From Chondrus crispus (Eukaryota; Rhodophyta; Florideophyceae; Gigartinales; Gigartinaceae): DNA of 64,000 bases. Positions within the stretch are counted from its first letter, which is position 1; every line of letters begins with the position of its first letter. Shown here in pieces: positions 9,847-19,903 of this stretch. The DNA lies in NCBI RefSeq assembly GCF_000350225.1, contig NW_005179177.1, positions 1 to 64,000 of the forward strand, read 5' to 3'. The position numbers and the translations under genes are program-made. The notes beneath the pieces are model-generated. The model was not told where the DNA came from. It worked only from the letters and a program-made list of their open reading frames with translations, and did not search any database.

Positions 9847-12800
9847 CTACGCGTCGCCCGTCAATTCACCAAGAGATCTCTTGAGCTGGCACTGGTACCG
9901 ATATGTTACACCTGTCTCCCAATTCCAGATCATAACTCCGACTCTGATTGGTTTCCCATTTTCATCAATTTCAATTTCAACATATCCAGTTGACGCGATC
10001 CACTTGTCATCTGGAGACCACTTCACCGAAGCAAAAGAGCGAGAAAGAGTATCATAAGGGGAGAACAGAGCCCCAACAGAGAACGGAGCCCGCCGAACAG
10101 AGAACGGAGCCCGCTCAACAGAGAACGAAGCCCGCACACCTTCTTCACCTTCTCTCCAGGGCCGCTTCACAAAGTTGAACCAATCTATGTGAACTTCGTC
10201 TGCAAATTCGTCTGAATACCACTCAAGCAGACCGCGGTCCGCAGCCCATTTCAGGCCGACCGAATCTGGGACACGTTCGGGGGCATCGCCCATCGTCTCT
10301 CCTGTTTTGGCGCCCCGCAGCACGACCCCGCCATCTGTATGCCCACATGCCACCCTGATCGCCTCTCCCGTTCTGGCGCTTAACAGCACGACCCTGCCCT
10401 CGTTACTCCAACTGCCAAGCGCGATCTTCGTGTCGTTTCCAGCCCACGCCATGCACCCGATCCACATGTAGGTGTCCGTGATTCTCTCCCATAACTTGTT
10501 CCCAGTCTTCCCGTCCCACAACCCCATCCCCCTTCCAAACGACACGAACACCCTCGTCCCATCATTGGACCAACATGCTTTGGACCAACATGCTTTGGAC
10601 CAACATGCTTTTGCGTAACCACCGTAACCATCCTTGGCCCAGGCCTCCCCGCATTCCCACAACTTGTCGCCCGTCTTGCTGTCCCACATCGCAAACGTTC
10701 CATCTTCTGCTGCCGTAAACACCCGCTTGCTATCTCTAGACATCTCCAGACAATGCACAGGGCTTGCGTGTGTCTCAGCATCCCCCCACATCTTCTTCCC
10801 CGTCTTCACATCGTACATCACTACGTCTCCGTCTCCAACCACAGTAGCACATATGTCATCGCTTGACCACGCAACAGCCGTGAATTCTTGCCCTTCCTTG
10901 TTGACCTTGTCGACTTCCTCTTCCTCCTCCTGCACCCTCTCCAGATTATCCCACCTCCAAATGACAATATTGGAATTCGTATCCGCAGAAAACATCCGCT
11001 TTCCATCTTCTAGCCAGCCCAAGACCACAACACGCGCCCTGTATGTCGCCATGTGCCGCCGTACTTCTGCCCCGGTCTCTGTGTCCCTCACAGAAACCTC
11101 CCCGCCGTCACCGGAAGCAGCCAACCATCTCCCATCCCCGGACAGAGATATTGCCGTTGCCAAAAAATCATCAAATTTCGATATTCTCTTCCCCGAGCGT
11201 CCGTCCCATACCGACACCACACCCTGCTCGCCACCACTCTGCTTGCGATATACCTCGCCACAGCACAACCGCGTCCCGTCCTCCGACCATGAAAGACAGC
11301 GAACGTCTTCCAAAGGCGCGCTTTCCGCGATACTCCTACCAGTCTCCCCGTCAAAGATCCACAATCTTGCAGATACTTTTTCTTCAACAGATCTTTTTCT
11401 AAGTCCCACCATCGTGAACACGCACGCGACCCGCTTTCCATTGTTCGACCACGAAATCAACCACTTGGTCCAATCGAAGTCGGCTAGTCGAATACTCGGC
11501 AAGCCAATCACCCGAACCATCTCCCCTGTCTCTGCACACAGTATCAAAATTGACATGTTTGAGCCGCATTCTCCCGTGCACGCCAACCGTTTCCCGCCCG
11601 GTGAAAGCGATACTTTCTTAACAACATGGCCCCGCATATTCGCTGCCTCCTTGATCTTCACACCTCTCTCAACATCCCACAACACAACCACACCATCTTC
11701 TCTCCCAAACGCTACTCGCTTTCCATCCCCCGTCAAGTCAAAAGGGCGACTGTATCTCTCTACATCCAGGTGCCCTACATCCAGTTCCTGTCCGACTCGC
11801 TCTGCTGTAGCTCCTGTATGCATATCCCACACCTGCAAGCTTGTTCCATCTTCCTGTACTACCGCTGCATACTTTCCGTTCTCCGACCAAAGCTTGCTCC
11901 CCCATCCCGCTTTAAACGACACGTTTTCTTCCATTTCCCCGTCCCGGAATGTCCGACGAAACAGATGCCTCCTCATTCCCCCCCAAGCGATCACTTCGTT
12001 CTTAGCTGCGCATCCCGACATTCCCACCACCCTCCCCTGGTCCGGAAATATGTGTTGCACCGCGCCTGATACGTTCAAGCCAGGTGTAAGCGACTTCAAC
12101 CACGGCTTCTCCGCAACTTCCTCTATCCTGCGTAAGAACTCTCCAATTACTTCCGACTCGTTCCTGAATCTCAACAGACCATCGTACAGCTGAAACCATA
12201 CCTCTCTCGAACTTCGACGAACAAAGGACGCACTCAACCTCGCCTGTCTAGCAATCTTCTGCAACGACCACAGCCTGCCTCCCGCTTCGCACCGTTCTCC
12301 GTCTTCCCCGGCTACGTCCGTCAAAATCTTGAAATCCTCTTGAAGATTTAGCCCCTCTGCCCGAGTTAACTTCTCTGCCACCCACCTGGCATCACTCAAA
12401 ACATCCCACAAATCCTCGCCCAGCTGCGCCCCCTTGAGATGGCGGCACAAGTTGTGTCGGAAATACTCGTCCTCCACCATATCCTTCTTCCACCCTCTCC
12501 CGCAAACCCACGGCGGCGCTTCTTGCCTGTTCTCACTCTCGTTCCATTGCCATTCTTGCACAAGCTTTTCATGCCACCTCTTCTCTCCCCCATTCCCACA
12601 TCTCTGTTGCACGTAATCGAGCTGCAAATCGTGCAAACTGACTCCGGCGATGTTGCGACCACTTAACACTCCATCCTTTCGTTCCACTAGACTGGCCTCC
12701 ACGAATTCGTGCAGCACTTTCAATGCCTGAGCTTTTCCTTTCCGTCTCCATAACAAACAGAGCACACTCAACGGCAACCATCCTTGGCGCCGAATGACCA

Positions 12801-14568
12801 CCAGCGACTCGTACATCTCGGCGTAGGACATCAACTGCCCATCTCCTCTGGTCTTCTTTCGATCCATCATGCACAGCGAAACTTCAAACGCCATTGACAG
12901 GTTCTCGTATAGGTACGTCCCATCCGCTCTTTCGTCCAATAGTATTGACGATGTATCTTCCAGACACTCCAAGTACTCATCAAGCACATTTTTCAGACAA
13001 AGTTCTTTCGCAATCTCACGATGTCTCGCAATCGCTCTGCCAACCACGGACAGCGCAAGCGGAAGCCCACCGCAAAACCTCAGTATCCTATCCGTTTGAT
13101 CCCCCAGGTCCTCAACCTCTTCACGTTGTAGGTCAGCAGACTTCAGCAAGATTTCCAGAGAGGAAGCATCTTCTTTTGTCGAAAATTGGATTTCTTCGCT
13201 TCCCTCCACCACGCCCCACTCTCGCGCTGTGAACGCTGTACGGCTGCTGTTCTCCACATCCGCAATTTCTCTCAGTCTTGACATGACTTTACTCCCGGCT
13301 ATGCCTTCTCTCCCGACCATGCCTTCTCTCCAGACATCGTCGATAAGTAACAAAATTGTCTTCCCTTTGAACCACTCTGTGACCCTCGAAACCGCAGATT
13401 CTAGCACGCTTTCTTCACGCACCGCCTTCGCTTGCGTTTCCCCTCCGCTTTCTCTCGTGATGCGGGCCAGCTGTTCCATTACTCCTCGTTTTGTCGCGTC
13501 TTGACCGAGCACCAGCCAGTATATACCGTCGCAAAACCGGCTGCGAACCTCTTCATTCAAGGCCAGACCGCGTAGGGCGCAAGACTTTCCGATGCCTCCC
13601 ATCCCCTTCGTCCCCACAACCCCTCCACGGCGCGCTCCAACAGCACCAACATTTTGACGGTCTCCCGGACGCAAAACACTCCGCCTCAATCGTTCTTCCG
13701 GAGCCGTCATACGTTCCGTACTGTTGCCAGCATCTTCACTGCGTCCAAACTTCAGTATGACATGGTCCGGGTTCTTTGGCACTTGAAACGAAGCCTTGAA
13801 GCCATCCTTCTTCGGGTCCTTCTCCGCGGATGTAGTACGCATTTGATGACGAGCATCGCCAATGGCGTCGCTCCTCTTCGCCTCTTCCTCGAGTGGGCCA
13901 TGTACGCCTTCTGTCACAACATCGCTCGAATCCTCCTCACCTAGCTTTTTCACCTCCAGAAATACTTGTTCAACAAGATGTTCCCTTGCAAGATGGCCGA
14001 ATTTATCTCCCGGCAGGTTAGTTGCCCTTACGTCATTCTCAATCCCAGTGATATCTGCCAGCTCTTTTAGCTCCCTCTTCACCATATCCGTGCTCGCCTC
14101 GCGTTGTCGTTCCTCGCTAAAAAATTTCTCCACTTCAAAAATATTCTTTCCTTCCTTATCCCGGTACCGGTCGGGCTCCAACTCTCTACATTCCCGAATA
14201 CTTAGTCTGTAAAATACCGGAATCAATGTCGGTGGCAGCATCCCGCGCGCCATCGCTTCTCTCCGTCGGCGTAGGAAGCAGCGCAGCTCCCTCATAGTCC
14301 ATTTTCGAGCGGCAAACTCGGGAGAAAGAATGAAAACGCCGACCATAGCAGACTCCATAGCCTTCTTCATTGTATCCGGTCCGTGGCCCCCGGTCTTTAG
14401 CGAGGTTTTGTCGAGGAAGCAATTAAAACCCTGATCTTCCAATTTCTGGGAAAGAAGACGTGCGATGTGTAGCTTGTCCGGGCCAGCATGGCTTATGAAC
14501 ACATCGGGAGACCGTATCTTTCGCCGTTTTCTGCTTGGTCCCGTCTCTTGCCGGAAGCTTTCCTGCAT
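9847..14568 (-). CDS. TIR-NB-ARC-WD40 STAND immune-type receptor
   Basis: The protein has 1573 residues from ATG at 14568, in one exon. Residues 20-175 form a TIR domain: DVFISHAGPDK, LEDQGFNCFLD, LSPEFAARKWTMREL. Glu94 sits where TIR NADases carry the catalytic Glu. A basic RKRRKIR (13-19) may be a nuclear signal. The NB-ARC domain follows: P-loop GMGGIGKS (322-329), Walker B LLLIDDVW (406-413), SRTAFTAR and the GLPLAL motif. A helical region comes next, then from about residue 860 to the end 11 or more WD40 repeats with D-G-(K/T)-R and WD..TG signatures. In STAND proteins ligand binding by the repeats releases NB-ARC for oligomerisation and brings TIRs together; this role is inferred. The WD40 sensor replaces the LRR usual in land plants. 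The last repeats are out of frame (9356-9826). Confidence 0.88.
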   Translation of the reverse strand: MQESFRQETGPSRKRRKIRSPDVFISHAGPDKLHIARLLSQKLEDQGFNCFLDKTSLKTGGHGPDTMKKAMESAMVGVFILSPEFAARKWTMRELRCFLRRRREAMARGMLPPTLIPVFYRLSIRECRELEPDRYRDKEGKNIFEVEKFFSEERQREASTDMVKRELKELADITGIENDVRATNLPGDKFGHLAREHLVEQVFLEVKKLGEEDSSDVVTEGVHGPLEEEAKRSDAIGDARHQMRTTSAEKDPKKDGFKASFQVPKNPDHVILKFGRSEDAGNSTERMTAPEERLRRSVLRPGDRQNVGAVGARRGGVVGTKGMGGIGKSCALRGLALNEEVRSRFCDGIYWLVLGQDATKRGVMEQLARITRESGGETQAKAVREESVLESAVSRVTEWFKGKTILLLIDDVWREGMVGREGIAGSKVMSRLREIADVENSSRTAFTAREWGVVEGSEEIQFSTKEDASSLEILLKSADLQREEVEDLGDQTDRILRFCGGLPLALSVVGRAIARHREIAKELCLKNVLDEYLECLEDTSSILLDERADGTYLYENLSMAFEVSLCMMDRKKTRGDGQLMSYAEMYESLVVIRRQGWLPLSVLCLLWRRKGKAQALKVLHEFVEASLVERKDGVLSGRNIAGVSLHDLQLDYVQQRCGNGGEKRWHEKLVQEWQWNESENRQEAPPWVCGRGWKKDMVEDEYFRHNLCRHLKGAQLGEDLWDVLSDARWVAEKLTRAEGLNLQEDFKILTDVAGEDGERCEAGGRLWSLQKIARQARLSASFVRRSSREVWFQLYDGLLRFRNESEVIGEFLRRIEEVAEKPWLKSLTPGLNVSGAVQHIFPDQGRVVGMSGCAAKNEVIAWGGMRRHLFRRTFRDGEMEENVSFKAGWGSKLWSENGKYAAVVQEDGTSLQVWDMHTGATAERVGQELDVGHLDVERYSRPFDLTGDGKRVAFGREDGVVVLWDVERGVKIKEAANMRGHVVKKVSLSPGGKRLACTGECGSNMSILILCAETGEMVRVIGLPSIRLADFDWTKWLISWSNNGKRVACVFTMVGLRKRSVEEKVSARLWIFDGETGRSIAESAPLEDVRCLSWSEDGTRLCCGEVYRKQSGGEQGVVSVWDGRSGKRISKFDDFLATAISLSGDGRWLAASGDGGEVSVRDTETGAEVRRHMATYRARVVVLGWLEDGKRMFSADTNSNIVIWRWDNLERVQEEEEEVDKVNKEGQEFTAVAWSSDDICATVVGDGDVVMYDVKTGKKMWGDAETHASPVHCLEMSRDSKRVFTAAEDGTFAMWDSKTGDKLWECGEAWAKDGYGGYAKACWSKACWSKACWSNDGTRVFVSFGRGMGLWDGKTGNKLWERITDTYMWIGCMAWAGNDTKIALGSWSNEGRVVLLSARTGEAIRVACGHTDGGVVLRGAKTGETMGDAPERVPDSVGLKWAADRGLLEWYSDEFADEVHIDWFNFVKRPWREGEEGVRASFSVERAPFSVRRAPFSVGALFSPYDTLSRSFASVKWSPDDKWIASTGYVEIEIDENGKPIRVGVMIWNWETGVTYRYQCQLKRSLGELTGDA
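10566..10610. repeat. 3 x 15-bp perfect tandem repeat inside the WD40 coding region
   Basis: TGGACCAACATGCTT occurs three times in a row and encodes a repeated KACWS pentapeptide on the minus strand just before a WD40 blade. A second in-gene duplication at about 10055-10130 repeats (R/A)APFSV-like blocks. Both keep the reading frame, showing recent expansion of the receptor's repeat array. Confidence 0.9.
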
Positions 14569-15239
14569 TCTTCCTAAACAGCCAGACTCCGAGGACAGAA
14601 CAGAAAGAAAGAGAAGTTGGTGAGGTGCGGAGTGTGTTTTGCGTGAAAACGGCCCCGGTCGCTCGGAAAACAGGGATGCGAAGGTTGATGGCCGCGTTCA
14701 GCGCGTGGCACTCTTGTCTTTGTCAACGGTCAACGTGTCTACGGCGTTGTCAACGAAAGCGGAATGAGTGGGGACGTTTGTGTGGATGAGTAGGATGAGT
14801 AGGATGAGACGAAGTACTTGCGCTTGCTGTTTCGTGAATGAACGCTCGTAGAACTCGAGCGTGGAAGGAAGCACCCAGGGTGTATTACAGCCTCGTGAAT
14901 GAACGCTCGTAGAACTCCAGAGTGGAAGGAAGCAACCAGGGTGTAAGGGCTGTTTGTTGCTCGCCTCTTGATGGTGGCGGATTTGTCAGAACGCGGGGGG
15001 GAAAGTTTACTCTGTGCTGTAACAGCTGGCCTTCATGGCCACCAATATAAAAATATCTTGCGTTGTACTGTAGTTCACTGCCGACAAATCAACTAATTTA
15101 CAGTACTTTGGGTCTGGAATACTGTAAGGAAAAAATAAACTCCAATCTCATCATCGCTTTCGGCCATCACCAATCACATCGACAACTGCCCTTTGACGCA
15201 AGTCGCCGACAATACAGAGTAAAATCACGATAGAGTGAG
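14569..15239. other. intergenic, 5' side of the NB-ARC gene
   Basis: No gene is seen. Short GGATGAGTA repeats lie near 14786-14806, followed by the 61-bp duplication, and an AT-rich stretch from about 15040 to 15240. The NB-ARC promoter should lie in the first few hundred bases, but no motif can be named. Confidence 0.5.
14832..14946. repeat. tandem duplication with 61-bp period
   Basis: TCGTGAATGAACGCTCGTAG starts at 14832 and again at 14893. The copies differ at a few places (CTCGAGCGTGG versus CTCCAGAGTGG). The second copy is slightly truncated at the right. Confidence 0.9.
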
Positions 15240-15244
15240 AGCAT

Positions 15245-15356
15245 TGACGGACCGCAAGGACAGACTGTCAGCATTACAGTCTGTCACCAGCGGTACTTAG
15301 ACCCGCGAGACGGCGATGACGAGTAAAGACACCCCCATGAGGATTACGATTCATCA
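15245..15356 (+). repeat. 5' LTR of Copia-1
   Basis: This 112-bp direct repeat begins TGACGGACCGC and ends GATTCATCA. It holds a perfect inverted repeat CAGACTGT...ACAGTCTG with a 7-nt loop, itself enclosed by ACCGC...GCGGT, so the transcript end can form a strong hairpin. Confidence 0.95.
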
Positions 15357-15370
15357 GGTTATGGCCCGCT
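15357..15370 (+). promoter_or_regulatory. primer-binding site, complementary to the anticodon arm of initiator tRNA-Met
   Basis: GGTTATGGCCCGC starts at the base after the LTR. GGTTATGG is the complement of the CCATAACC anticodon loop of eukaryotic initiator tRNA-Met. Drosophila copia is primed by the 5' half of that tRNA, cut in the anticodon loop (established). Use here is inferred; one G is missing relative to the Copia-2 site. Confidence 0.65.
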
Positions 15371-15592
15371 TCGCACCACTACGACACACCATCAACTGAA
15401 CGCAAACTGGATCGCGCTACACGCACTCGCAGCCGTCGAGCGTCTGCAAACAGACCAGCCGGAAAGACAGGCATCACAACCCGCCCCCGCCGCCCCCTTT
15501 CCGAATCCTCATCAACACCCAACCTCCTGCATCCAGCAGCCCTTCTCTACATCCCTCCTCCCAGGCAACAACGATCTCACACGGTCACCACC

Positions 15593-18500
15593 ATGGACAT
15601 TAAGGACATCCCCAAGCTCGACCGATCTAACTATGGACCATGGCTCCTGGCCATAGAATCCGCAGCCTACACACAAGATGCAATCCAACATATCGAGGGC
15701 AACCCGCCCACCCCAGACGATGAGCAGGAACGAAAATCCTACCTCCACGCCAAGCACAAACTCTTAGGCAAAATGCTAGCCACAATACCAGCGGACATCA
15801 TCAACCTCTTTCTTATGCCTGACGAGAACCCCACACCACATGACATCCTGGAGAAGCTCAAAGCCCATCTAGACACAACGAATGCGAGTGACCACCTGTA
15901 CCTAAAACAACTAGCGGAACAGTGCCACATCGAACCAGGCCAATCAATCTATGAATACGTCCAACGCCATGAGACCATTAGGGCGCAAATGATCGCGGCT
16001 CGCTACCCCGACATCGCTAAACAGAGCACAACAGTAGACTACATGATCGAAGGCCTCAAACACAACCCAACAACAGTGGACATCGGACTCCAGCTCCTAT
16101 CACTGCAACCCAAAGACGTGAAGGACTTCGTGCACAAATACAATCGAATCGAAACATACCGTCAAGCCATCCAACCAAGCAACCCTTGGCCACAAGCAGC
16201 AGCCAGAACACGAGCGTACCTACCAACCCACGGCCGCCGCCCCCAACCCCGGCAAATACGCCGACCCGCCACAAGACACACCAACCCCTGCCGCCATCAC
16301 ATCTCAAAGGGCGTCAGGAACCCGCAACACGCGGACAGCGAATGTCGAGACCAAACAAATCCGCAGAATCAAAAAACAGCACGTCGGCGACCCGCCGCCA
16401 AGGCACGAGCCATCCTCGAACCAGACGACGCGCATTACAGTGAGCTCAACATGGACGACACCGACACCGAACCCGACCACCACCAAGGCGAGGCGGGTAC
16501 GTTCATCCTAGACTCCGCAGCGCATCCCACGCACACATCCCGCCCCCTACCACACATGAAGCTCCTCACCCATCCCACAAAATCTCTCACAGCAACTAAC
16601 CAACCCACGAAATGCACCCACGCCGGCACCATTCAGACATATACCAATAAGGGGTACCCCCTACGCCTCAAAGCAGTACACAGCCCGAACATTCCATACA
16701 CACTAGTATCTGTCCACGCTCTAGCATCACTAAAATGCACGGTCACATTTGACACAAATACGGCACACATCAGGGACAGACAAAACAAAGTCATCGGCAC
16801 GGCTCCATGGAATAAATCACTGCACGCCTATGCCTGGTCACCCCGAAAAAGCACCACCCGACACACAGCCAAAAGTGCACGCACCATGCCAACACGAGCC
16901 AACAACCGCACGACGACCAAGCAACCAACGGCCACAGCACAGGCCACCCCACCCCGATCAGCGACAAAATCAGCACACCTATTGCCAAATCGCACACCCA
17001 CCAAAACCCGATCGCCAAAAATACAACACTTCCACGACCCCAACCCACACACACCCAAACAACTGACAAAAACCACCGCAACCGCGTACCAGTGGCACCT
17101 CGCCCTCAATCACTCCCCGCCCAAAGCGCTCCAACGCATGGCACAGGAAGGAACCATCGCTAACCTCCCAGCCAGCCTCCAAGGTGCCCCCCCACCCATC
17201 AGCTGTTCCTCATGTGCGCACGCTCGACAATCCCCCCGGCCGCACCCAACCGCACACCACTCACAACAAATCGCAGAGCAACTCAGCTCAGACACATGCG
17301 GCCCCATCACACCCCCGTCAACACACGGAAATGCACACATATTCACCTGCATAGACACGGCCAGCAGATACCTGGTCACCTACTACATTCGCAAGAGACA
17401 AGAAGTGAACGCCATAATACCGCAGTTGTTCCACACGTTGTCCCTACAAAACAAAATCCCCCAAGCGTACAGGACAGACAACGCTAAAGAATTCACATCG
17501 ACGCACGCCAAAAGCACATATCAATCTCACGGCATACAGCACATAACCAACACCCCCCACCAGCCACAAGAAAATTCTATTGCCGAAAGAATCAACAAAA
17601 CGCTGTTCACAAGTGCCAGAGCAGCACTTCATCACGCATCACTACCACCCCAATTTTGGGAGGACGCAGTACGCGATGTCGTCTTCAAGTACAACATAAT
17701 GAGACACAGCGTCACCAAAAAAAGCCCGTGGAGCCTCTGGCACGGCAGACCAGCGCGCATGACACGCATCTTCGCCTTCGGGCAAATCGGAACAGCACCA
17801 ATTCACGCACACAAAACCAAACTCCAAGCTCGCAGCGAACCCGTCCGATACATGTTCCCAACATCGGAAACGCATATCATGACCATCACGATAAACAGTG
17901 CGCGATACAGGGTCATCCGAGCGATCGACTTCAAACCATACTCACGACACCGGGATCCCACACACACGTCAACGCACGCATTCAAAACCAAACTGACAAG
18001 ACCCAAACCTCGAGCACAAAGCAACAACAAGCGCCGATACATACCACCATCACGAACCATCGACCAAACCACAACAGCACCACGCCATGCCCACGCAGCA
18101 CGGCAGTACCCGGACGCGGCAGAATGGGAGACCGCACACAACGCTGAATTAGACATGCTGGACCAACAGACCACGATAAAATGGATACCGCCATCAGACG
18201 TGCCCCCGCACGAAAAACTCATTCCCCTCACGATGACGTACAGATACAAACGTACACCAACAGGTAAAATAGCAAAACGAAAGGCACGCTGTTCCATACG
18301 AGGCGACCGCATGCAGCCAGGCAAACACTTTGACCCTAAACAAACGTCCACTTTTATGGCAGAGAAAACGTCAGTGCGCACAATCCTAGCAATCACCGCA
18401 TCACACAGATGGCCTCTACAGTACATGGACATCACGGCCGCCTACCTACACGAGACACATGACCCCCGCTTCCCCGTCTATGTGAGACAGCTCCCCCGAT

Positions 18501-19813
18501 TCGACGGCAACCTCCAGCACGGCACCAAAGCGGGACAACTAATAGGCAACCTATATGGGGCCCGATCCGCCGGCCACCGTTACACCGCCGGCCTTCAGAA
18601 ACATCTCATCAAGCAAGGCTATCAGCAATGCGACAGCGACCCATGCTTATTCACCAAAACACACACAACGGGCACACTGCTGTTCGCTGTCAGCATGGAC
18701 GACTTCCTCGTCACCGCTTCAAACCAAGCACTCATCGATGAACTACTCACCGCCCTCAAGCAAAAGTACAACATCAAAAATCTCGGATTCCCCCATACGT
18801 GCCTCGGATGGCAAATAACACACGACGCACAAGGCACCATCCACATCTCGCAAGAACAGACCATAAGCACCATACTTGCGAAACACAACATGTCGGAATG
18901 CAATCCAAAAACAACCCCCGCGCCGCAAAAGCCAAACAAGAACGTTGAGAACCAAACGGCGCCCCCATCCCCCACGCTGGCCACCCACTACCGCTCCATT
19001 CTAGGAGACTTCCGGTATGTCGTCGACAGCACCCGCTACGACGCATACCACACCACCAACCAGCTGACACGACACAGCAAGCAACCGAGCCAAGCAAATT
19101 GGCACGCGCTCAAATGGCTCCTCCGGTATCTCAAGTGCACCAAGAGCAAGGCCATCTCGTATCACGCTCGAGCCCCGATATGTCTGCCCACATACAGTGA
19201 CGCAGACTATGCAAATGCCAAAAGCCGCAAGTCGCTCACAGGCATAATACACACTATCGGCCACTCCCCGATAGCCTGGACATCGACGCCACAAGACGTC
19301 GTAGCCCTGTCAACCTGCGAGGCTGAATACATCGCAGCCTCGCTCGCCGCCCAGCAGACACTATGGCTTCGTCGGCTGCTTCGGGACATGAAGCACCCAC
19401 AACAGCATCCCACGACAGTATTCATCGACAACCAATCGACCATACAAGTCGCGGAAAATTCCGCCCCCACGCGCAGAAGGAAGCTCATTGATGTCAGGCA
19501 CCACCACCTTCAACATCACGTCCAAGGCGCCGCTATCATCGCGCAACACATCCCATCCGCGGGCAACCCAGCAGACCTATTCACAAAAGCGCTCGGACCC
19601 ATCCGCTTTGAAGAAATCTGCAAAATCATCCAACCAAATGAACCCCGCAGCCCCGATCCGAAAGCGCACCCCGGAACAACCTTCACGCGCACCCCTCAGC
19701 GTCCCCCGGGACTGACGGACCGCAACTCTCTTCATCAGACGCTGACAGGTGCGCGCGTGACCGACCGCAAGGACAGACTGTCAGCATTACAGTCTGTCAC
19801 CAGCGGTACTTAG
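15593..19813 (+). CDS. Copia-1 Gag-Pol polyprotein
   Basis: A single 1406-residue ORF with ATG in the context CACCATGG. The order is Gag (UBN2-like, IPKLDRSNYGPWLLAIESA), protease (TFILDSAAHPTH in place of the usual LDSGA), integrase zinc finger (H...H...CSSCAHARQ), integrase core with SDTCGP, RTDNAKEF and PQENSIAER supplying D, D and E, reverse transcriptase with SMDDFLV in place of YVDD, and RNase H ending NPADLFTKALG. Integrase before reverse transcriptase is the Copia order. It copies element RNA into cDNA and integrates it. No CCHC zinc knuckle is apparent in Gag. The stop codon lies 54 bases inside the 3' LTR, so the LTR encodes the last residues (RKDRLSALQSVTSGT). The ORF is intact. 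Confidence 0.93.
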   Translation: MDIKDIPKLDRSNYGPWLLAIESAAYTQDAIQHIEGNPPTPDDEQERKSYLHAKHKLLGKMLATIPADIINLFLMPDENPTPHDILEKLKAHLDTTNASDHLYLKQLAEQCHIEPGQSIYEYVQRHETIRAQMIAARYPDIAKQSTTVDYMIEGLKHNPTTVDIGLQLLSLQPKDVKDFVHKYNRIETYRQAIQPSNPWPQAAARTRAYLPTHGRRPQPRQIRRPATRHTNPCRHHISKGVRNPQHADSECRDQTNPQNQKTARRRPAAKARAILEPDDAHYSELNMDDTDTEPDHHQGEAGTFILDSAAHPTHTSRPLPHMKLLTHPTKSLTATNQPTKCTHAGTIQTYTNKGYPLRLKAVHSPNIPYTLVSVHALASLKCTVTFDTNTAHIRDRQNKVIGTAPWNKSLHAYAWSPRKSTTRHTAKSARTMPTRANNRTTTKQPTATAQATPPRSATKSAHLLPNRTPTKTRSPKIQHFHDPNPHTPKQLTKTTATAYQWHLALNHSPPKALQRMAQEGTIANLPASLQGAPPPISCSSCAHARQSPRPHPTAHHSQQIAEQLSSDTCGPITPPSTHGNAHIFTCIDTASRYLVTYYIRKRQEVNAIIPQLFHTLSLQNKIPQAYRTDNAKEFTSTHAKSTYQSHGIQHITNTPHQPQENSIAERINKTLFTSARAALHHASLPPQFWEDAVRDVVFKYNIMRHSVTKKSPWSLWHGRPARMTRIFAFGQIGTAPIHAHKTKLQARSEPVRYMFPTSETHIMTITINSARYRVIRAIDFKPYSRHRDPTHTSTHAFKTKLTRPKPRAQSNNKRRYIPPSRTIDQTTTAPRHAHAARQYPDAAEWETAHNAELDMLDQQTTIKWIPPSDVPPHEKLIPLTMTYRYKRTPTGKIAKRKARCSIRGDRMQPGKHFDPKQTSTFMAEKTSVRTILAITASHRWPLQYMDITAAYLHETHDPRFPVYVRQLPRFDGNLQHGTKAGQLIGNLYGARSAGHRYTAGLQKHLIKQGYQQCDSDPCLFTKTHTTGTLLFAVSMDDFLVTASNQALIDELLTALKQKYNIKNLGFPHTCLGWQITHDAQGTIHISQEQTISTILAKHNMSECNPKTTPAPQKPNKNVENQTAPPSPTLATHYRSILGDFRYVVDSTRYDAYHTTNQLTRHSKQPSQANWHALKWLLRYLKCTKSKAISYHARAPICLPTYSDADYANAKSRKSLTGIIHTIGHSPIAWTSTPQDVVALSTCEAEYIAASLAAQQTLWLRRLLRDMKHPQQHPTTVFIDNQSTIQVAENSAPTRRRKLIDVRHHHLQHHVQGAAIIAQHIPSAGNPADLFTKALGPIRFEEICKIIQPNEPRSPDPKAHPGTTFTRTPQRPPGLTDRNSLHQTLTGARVTDRKDRLSALQSVTSGT

Positions 19814-19869
19814 ACCCACGAGACGGCGACGACGAGTAAAGACACCCCCATGAGGATTACGATTCATCA
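19758..19869 (+). repeat. 3' LTR of Copia-1
   Basis: This is the 112-bp partner of the left LTR with three substitutions (TGACC for TGACG, CCACG for CCGCG, GACGAC for GATGAC). The polyprotein stop lies inside it. It is followed by the AGCAT duplication. Confidence 0.95.
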
Positions 19870-19903
19870 AGCATCCCCACCGGTAGAATCAAATACCCCA
19901 ACA

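Larger units (their letters stand above)
15245..19869 (+). mobile_element. Copia-1, complete Ty1/Copia LTR retrotransposon
   Basis: The 4625-bp element is bounded by 112-bp direct LTRs (15245-15356 and 19758-19869), each starting TGAC and ending ATCA. The five bases AGCAT precede the left LTR (15240-15244) and follow the right one (19870-19874), a perfect target-site duplication. The LTRs differ at three positions, so the insertion is fairly young. One long ORF encodes all proteins. The primer-binding site follows the left LTR immediately. The right end abuts an inverted-repeat unit that starts CCCCACCGGT. Confidence 0.95.

Noticed and set aside
10634-12193. 519-codon + frame
   Set aside because: Exact antisense of the WD40 part of the receptor gene; Ser/Pro/Thr-rich shadow caused by its codon use.
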